DNA of 34,698 bases from an uncultured Actinomycetes bacterium (lineage in GTDB: Bacteria; Actinomycetota; Acidimicrobiia; Acidimicrobiales; RAAP-2): the NCBI GenBank assembly GCA_903860745.1, contig CAIORQ010000039.1, positions 1 to 34,698 of the forward strand, read 5' to 3'. Below the pieces are notes generated by a model that was not told the origin of the DNA, did no database searches, and worked only from the letters and a program-made list of their open reading frames with translations. Made by a program: the position numbers and the translations under genes. This document shows positions 31,941 through 34,698 of the stretch, piece after piece; position 1 is the first letter of the stretch, and each line of letters opens with the position of its first letter.

Positions 31941-32728
31941 GCTACTGGACCGACGCGCACTGTCACCTGCAGGACCGCTACCTGGGCGAGCGCGAGATCG
32001 CGGTCTCGGCGCTCGAGGCGCTGGCCCGTGCGCGCGAGGCCGGAGTCGGTCGCGTCGTCGTCATCGGGACCGACGCGCGCTCCTCGCTCGAGGCCCTGGC
32101 CATCACGGAGCTGTCGGGCGAGGTCGAGGTCTACGCCACCGTGGGCCTGCACCCCCACGACGCCCTCCAGGACGTCGAGGAGATCGTGGACCTGGCTCGC
32201 GCGCGACACCCGCGTCTGGTGGGCATCGGCGAATGCGGCCTCGACTACTTCTACGAGCACTCTCCGCGCAGCGCCCAGCACGCGGCCTTCGCCCGCCAGA
32301 TCCGACTGGCCACCGAGCTCGACCTGGCCCTCGTCATCCACTGCCGCGACGCCTTCGACGACCTCTTCACCCTCTTCGACGCCGAGGGGGTGCCGCCCCG
32401 CACGGTCATCCACTGCTTCACCGGTACGCCCGCCGAAGCGGGCGCCTGCCTCGAGCGCGGCTGCGACATCTCGATCTCGGGGGTGGTCACCTTCAAGAAC
32501 GCCGAGTCGCTGCGCGAGGCGGCCCGCCTCGTGCCCCTCGAGCGGCTCCACGTCGAGACCGACAGCCCCTTCCTCACGCCGGTGCCGCACCGGGGCCGGG
32601 CCAATGAGCCGGCGCTCGTGGGCGTGGTGGGCGAGTTCCTCGCCGAGTTGCGCGGCGAGGACGTCGAGACCCTGCGTCGCGCGACCGGCGAGAACAGCGC
32701 CCGACTCTTCGGGCTGCCGACACCATAA
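31937..32728 (+). CDS. tatD: TatD family metal-dependent hydrolase
   Basis: The 263-residue protein is a TIM-barrel hydrolase with metal ligands in TDAHCHLQDR (His8, His10), IGECGLDYFYEH (Glu), LALVIHCRDAF (His) and VIHCFTG (His), and the C-terminal ETDSPFLTPVPHRGRANEP with the conserved Asp. TatD proteins show 3'-5' DNase or RNA-processing activity. GTG 31937 overlaps the metG stop, so it is coupled to that gene; the 707-codon open frame upstream is a shadow. The next gene is a PASTA/RlpA-like secreted protein 109 bp downstream, in the place where other actinobacteria have rpfB. Confidence 0.93.
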   Translation: MSYWTDAHCHLQDRYLGEREIAVSALEALARAREAGVGRVVVIGTDARSSLEALAITELSGEVEVYATVGLHPHDALQDVEEIVDLARARHPRLVGIGECGLDYFYEHSPRSAQHAAFARQIRLATELDLALVIHCRDAFDDLFTLFDAEGVPPRTVIHCFTGTPAEAGACLERGCDISISGVVTFKNAESLREAARLVPLERLHVETDSPFLTPVPHRGRANEPALVGVVGEFLAELRGEDVETLRRATGENSARLFGLPTP

Positions 32729-32771
32729 AGGTAAGTTGAACAGGATTTATACGGCGGCGGTGGCGGACGAG

Positions 32772-32800
32772 TTGCCTTGAGGGGTTCCCTGCCCTAGCGT
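32772..32800 (+). promoter_or_regulatory. Promoter of the PASTA/RlpA-like gene
   Basis: TTGCCT (32772-32777) and TAGCGT (32795-32800) are 17 bp apart. RNA would start near 32807 and carry a short leader with a hairpin, unlike the leaderless neighbours. Confidence 0.5.
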
Positions 32801-32806
32801 TGTAGC

Positions 32807-32830
32807 ACCGGATGAGGAGAAGCATCCGGT
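32807..32830 (+). promoter_or_regulatory. Leader hairpin with AGGAG in its loop
   Basis: ACCGGATG (32807-32814) and CATCCGGT (32823-32830) pair perfectly, leaving the 8-base loop AGGAGAAG. It begins at the predicted transcript start. It is too small for a c-di-AMP (ydaO) riboswitch, which is often found before rpfB-type genes. Confidence 0.45.
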
Positions 32831-32837
32831 TGTCCTG

Positions 32838-33566
32838 TTGGAGGGTGGAGATCTGAGGACACGACCCCGTCGGGCGCGCGTGCGCCGGACGTCGCTGGTT
32901 ACCGCCGTCATCGTTGCGACGATGTCCGCGACGGTCACACTGCCTACCCTCGCGGGGGCGTCGACCTCCCACGGCTACGAGGCGATGCCCAACGTGATCG
33001 GCCTGGGCCAGAGCGAGCTGCACGCCGCCATGTACCGAGCGCAGCTGTACTACAAGACCGAAGGCCCCGGGGCCGATTCGCCGCGCTGGGTGCGCGTCGT
33101 CGGGGAGATCCCCGCGGTCGGCACCCCGGTGCCGCTCCTGTCGACGGTCATCCTCGAGGTGACCGACGTGCCCCTGGTGACCACGACGACCCGGCCGCCG
33201 GTGGTGGTGAAGAAGGTGGTCACCAAGAAGAAGCCCGCCGTCCACGTCGTCTCGGTCACTCGCAAGGGCGCCCCGACGGGCAAGCGCAAGCCCGTGGTCA
33301 AGCACGTGGCCCAGGACGCGTCCAACTTCCGCGTCGGGGTGGCCACCTGGTACGACGACCCGCACCCCTACGGCTGCGCGACGAAGTACCTGCCCTTCGG
33401 CCTCACGATCACCGTCAAGGACCTGGCCACCGGCAAGTCGATCACCTGCCTCACGGACGATCGCGAGGGGGCGGGCGGCAATCGGGTCGTCGACCTGTCC
33501 CAGACGGAGTTCGTCGAACTGGCGCCGCTGTCCACGGGCGTGGTGCCGGTTCGAGTCACCTGGTGA
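32838..33566 (+). CDS. Secreted PASTA plus RlpA-like double-psi beta-barrel protein
   Basis: The product is up to 242 residues. After a basic start and a signal sequence (TSLVTAVIVATMSATVTLPT, cut near AGAS) comes one PASTA-like domain (YEAMPNVIGLGQSELHAAMY to LEVTD, about residues 47-109), a Thr/Pro/Lys-rich linker, and a C-terminal RlpA-like barrel (FRVGVATWYDDPHPYGCATK, LPFGLTITVKDL, NRVVDLSQTEF, about 168-242). PASTA domains bind peptidoglycan or muropeptides; RlpA barrels act on or bind glycan strands. The usual NDRGP catalytic loop reads DDREG here, so lytic activity is uncertain. TTG 32838 is the listed start, but GTG 32880 would still leave the signal peptide and may be right. Its TGA overlaps the rsmA GTG. 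Confidence 0.75.
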   Translation: MEGGDLRTRPRRARVRRTSLVTAVIVATMSATVTLPTLAGASTSHGYEAMPNVIGLGQSELHAAMYRAQLYYKTEGPGADSPRWVRVVGEIPAVGTPVPLLSTVILEVTDVPLVTTTTRPPVVVKKVVTKKKPAVHVVSVTRKGAPTGKRKPVVKHVAQDASNFRVGVATWYDDPHPYGCATKYLPFGLTITVKDLATGKSITCLTDDREGAGGNRVVDLSQTEFVELAPLSTGVVPVRVTW

Positions 33567-34375
33567 CCCACACCCGCGCCGAACTCCACGCGCTGCTCGA
33601 CGCCCACGGGCTCAAGCCCTCGCGCGCGCTGGGACAGAACTTCGTGGTGGACGCCAACACCGTGCGGCGCATCGCGCGACTCGCCGAGGTGGGACCCGGT
33701 GACCGGGTGCTCGAGATCGGGGCCGGGCTCGGCTCCTTGACCCTGGCCCTGGTCGAGACGGGAGCTCGGGTCACCGCGATGGAGGTGGACCGCTACCTGC
33801 TCGCCCCACTGGCCTCGGTGGTCGAACCCCACGGCGTCGTGGTGCACCACGCCGACGCGCTCACGGCGGACTACCGCGAGGTCCTCGACGGCCCCACCAC
33901 CGTGGTCGCCAATCTGCCCTACAACGTCGCCACGCCCCTCGTGCTGCACCTGCTCGAGACCCAGCCCCTGATCACGCGGATGCTGGTCATGGTGCAAAAG
34001 GAGGTGGGCGAGCGCTTCGCCGCCCACGCCGGCGAGGAGCCCTACGGGGCGGTGTCGTTACGGGTCCAGTACTACGCCCAGGCGACCGTGGTGGGCAAGG
34101 TGGGCCCCAACGTCTTCGTGCCCAAGCCCAACGTCGACTCCGCCCTGGTCAAGATTGTGCGTCGCGAGAGCGTCGCCATCGACCCGTCCTTCGTGGGCGA
34201 GGCCGAGCTCTTCTCGGTTATCCGCACCTCCTTCGGCCAGCGTCGCAAGATGCTGCGCCGCTCGCTGCACGACTGGGCCAGCGAGGGCGTCTTCGAGCGC
34301 GCCGGGGTGGCCGAGACCCGTCGCCCCGAGGAACTCACCCTGGAGGAGTTCGCGCGATTGGCGGCGGCGCGGTGA
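33563..34375 (+). CDS. rsmA: 16S rRNA (adenine-1518-N6/1519-N6)-dimethyltransferase
   Basis: The 270-residue enzyme dimethylates two adjacent adenosines near the 3' end of 16S rRNA. It has the family motifs ALGQNFVVDANTVRRIARLA (residues ~22-41), VLEIGAGLGSLTLALVETGA (motif I), MEVDRYL (motif II), VVANLPYNVATPLVLHLLE (motif IV, NLPY), and FVPKPNVDSALVKIVRRE. GTG 33563 overlaps the stop of the preceding secreted protein gene by four bases. Its own stop overlaps ispE GTG 34372. The cluster tatD-cell wall gene-rsmA-ispE is conserved across actinobacteria, and the sequence here shows no truncation. Confidence 0.96.
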   Translation: MTHTRAELHALLDAHGLKPSRALGQNFVVDANTVRRIARLAEVGPGDRVLEIGAGLGSLTLALVETGARVTAMEVDRYLLAPLASVVEPHGVVVHHADALTADYREVLDGPTTVVANLPYNVATPLVLHLLETQPLITRMLVMVQKEVGERFAAHAGEEPYGAVSLRVQYYAQATVVGKVGPNVFVPKPNVDSALVKIVRRESVAIDPSFVGEAELFSVIRTSFGQRRKMLRRSLHDWASEGVFERAGVAETRRPEELTLEEFARLAAAR

Positions 34376-34698
34376 TCCAGCTCTTCGCCCCCGCCAAACT
34401 CACCTGGAACCTCGAGGTCACGGGTCGGCGCGCCGACGGGTATCACCTGCTGCGCAGCGAGATGATCTCGGTGGGCCTGATGGACCAGCTGGTGCTCGAC
34501 GAGGACGGCGACTACCTGCGCGTCGTGGGGGCCGGCGACGTGCCGGCCGACGCCACCAATCTGGTGCGACGGGCGCTGGACCTGGTGGGACGGCGCGCCG
34601 GCGTGACGCTCGACAAGCAGATCCCGGCTGGCGGATGGCCGAGGCGCCAGAGCCTGGGCGGGCCGGACGCCCCAAGAGTCGGGCGAAGAGGAAATCCA
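34372..34698 (+). CDS. ispE: 4-diphosphocytidyl-2-C-methyl-D-erythritol kinase (N-terminal part; end of window)
   Basis: From GTG 34372 the frame reads IQLFAPAKLTWNLEVTGRRADGYHLLRSEM, the IspE start with its AKLTxxLxVxGxRxDGYH pattern, a GHMP kinase in the MEP isoprenoid pathway. It continues as DATNLVRRALDLVGRRAGV and reaches KQIPAGG, where the ATP-binding GLGGGSADAAA should follow. Instead the last ~60 bases translate as WPRRQSLGGPDAPRVGRR, which does not fit. The kinase is thus cut off by the window end and its last part is probably mis-sequenced or chimeric. It is coupled to rsmA by the GTGA overlap. Confidence 0.85.
   Translation, partial: MIQLFAPAKLTWNLEVTGRRADGYHLLRSEMISVGLMDQLVLDEDGDYLRVVGAGDVPADATNLVRRALDLVGRRAGVTLDKQIPAGGWPRRQSLGGPDAPRVGRRGNP

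Noticed and set aside
32729-32837. c-di-AMP (ydaO) riboswitch before the cell-wall gene
   Set aside because: Only ~30 bases of leader are predicted and the conserved riboswitch blocks are absent.

Overview
This 34.7-kb window is high-GC, densely packed bacterial chromosome. Third codon positions are nearly all G or C, GTG starts are common, and many genes start directly downstream of a TANNNT hexamer. Together with a 27-residue bL37-like ribosomal peptide, a PHO-box-like direct repeat and the metG-tatD-(cell-wall gene)-rsmA-ispE order, this points to an actinobacterium. A deep lineage such as Acidimicrobiia is my guess; no marker in the window fixes the class. No rRNA, tRNA or CRISPR array was seen.

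Layout. 1-2.5 kb: 3' end of a thioredoxin-reductase-like gene, an MFS transporter and a two-TM orphan. 2.57-4.25 kb: a complete IS1380-family element with 18-bp terminal inverted repeats and CTAG flanks. It directly abuts a secreted-type protein of ten Cys-x5-Cys repeats that has lost its 5' end. 6.2-11.6 kb: an envelope/secreted block with two orphan secreted proteins, an EamA-type transporter, a NAGPA-like phosphodiester glycosidase overlapping a CapA-like protein, and a helical secreted protein. 11.6-16.6 kb: a possible small ORF coupled to a PfkB kinase, a TrmO-like protein, thymidine kinase, 6-phosphofructokinase diverging from pstB across a PHO-box-like palindrome, and a GNAT. 16.6-19.6 kb: beta-carbonic anhydrase diverging from an AhpD-like protein, an NfuA-like Fe-S protein, and a MarR-MFS efflux operon with an operator on the start codon. 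19.7-24.1 kb: a tightly overlapping glycosyltransferase-methyltransferase-toroid protein operon, facing a GDT1-family transporter and a second, frameshifted methyltransferase. 24.1-29.3 kb: aminopeptidase N, an adenosine-kinase-like PfkB protein, CtaG and two small membrane proteins. 29.4-34.7 kb: bL37, rsmI, metG, tatD, a PASTA/RlpA-like secreted protein, rsmA and the start of ispE.

Most interesting points: (i) the GT4/methyltransferase/alpha-alpha-toroid/methyltransferase gene set, which looks like an uncharacterised glycan- or lipid-modifying pathway; (ii) a one-base frameshift in a six-C tract in one of its methyltransferases; (iii) the IS1380 junction with the decapitated Cys-repeat gene; (iv) a PASTA-RlpA protein in the slot usually held by rpfB; (v) several unreported palindromic operators; (vi) widespread leaderless-type starts. 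The last ~60 bases do not continue ispE sensibly and may be a low-quality or chimeric contig end.
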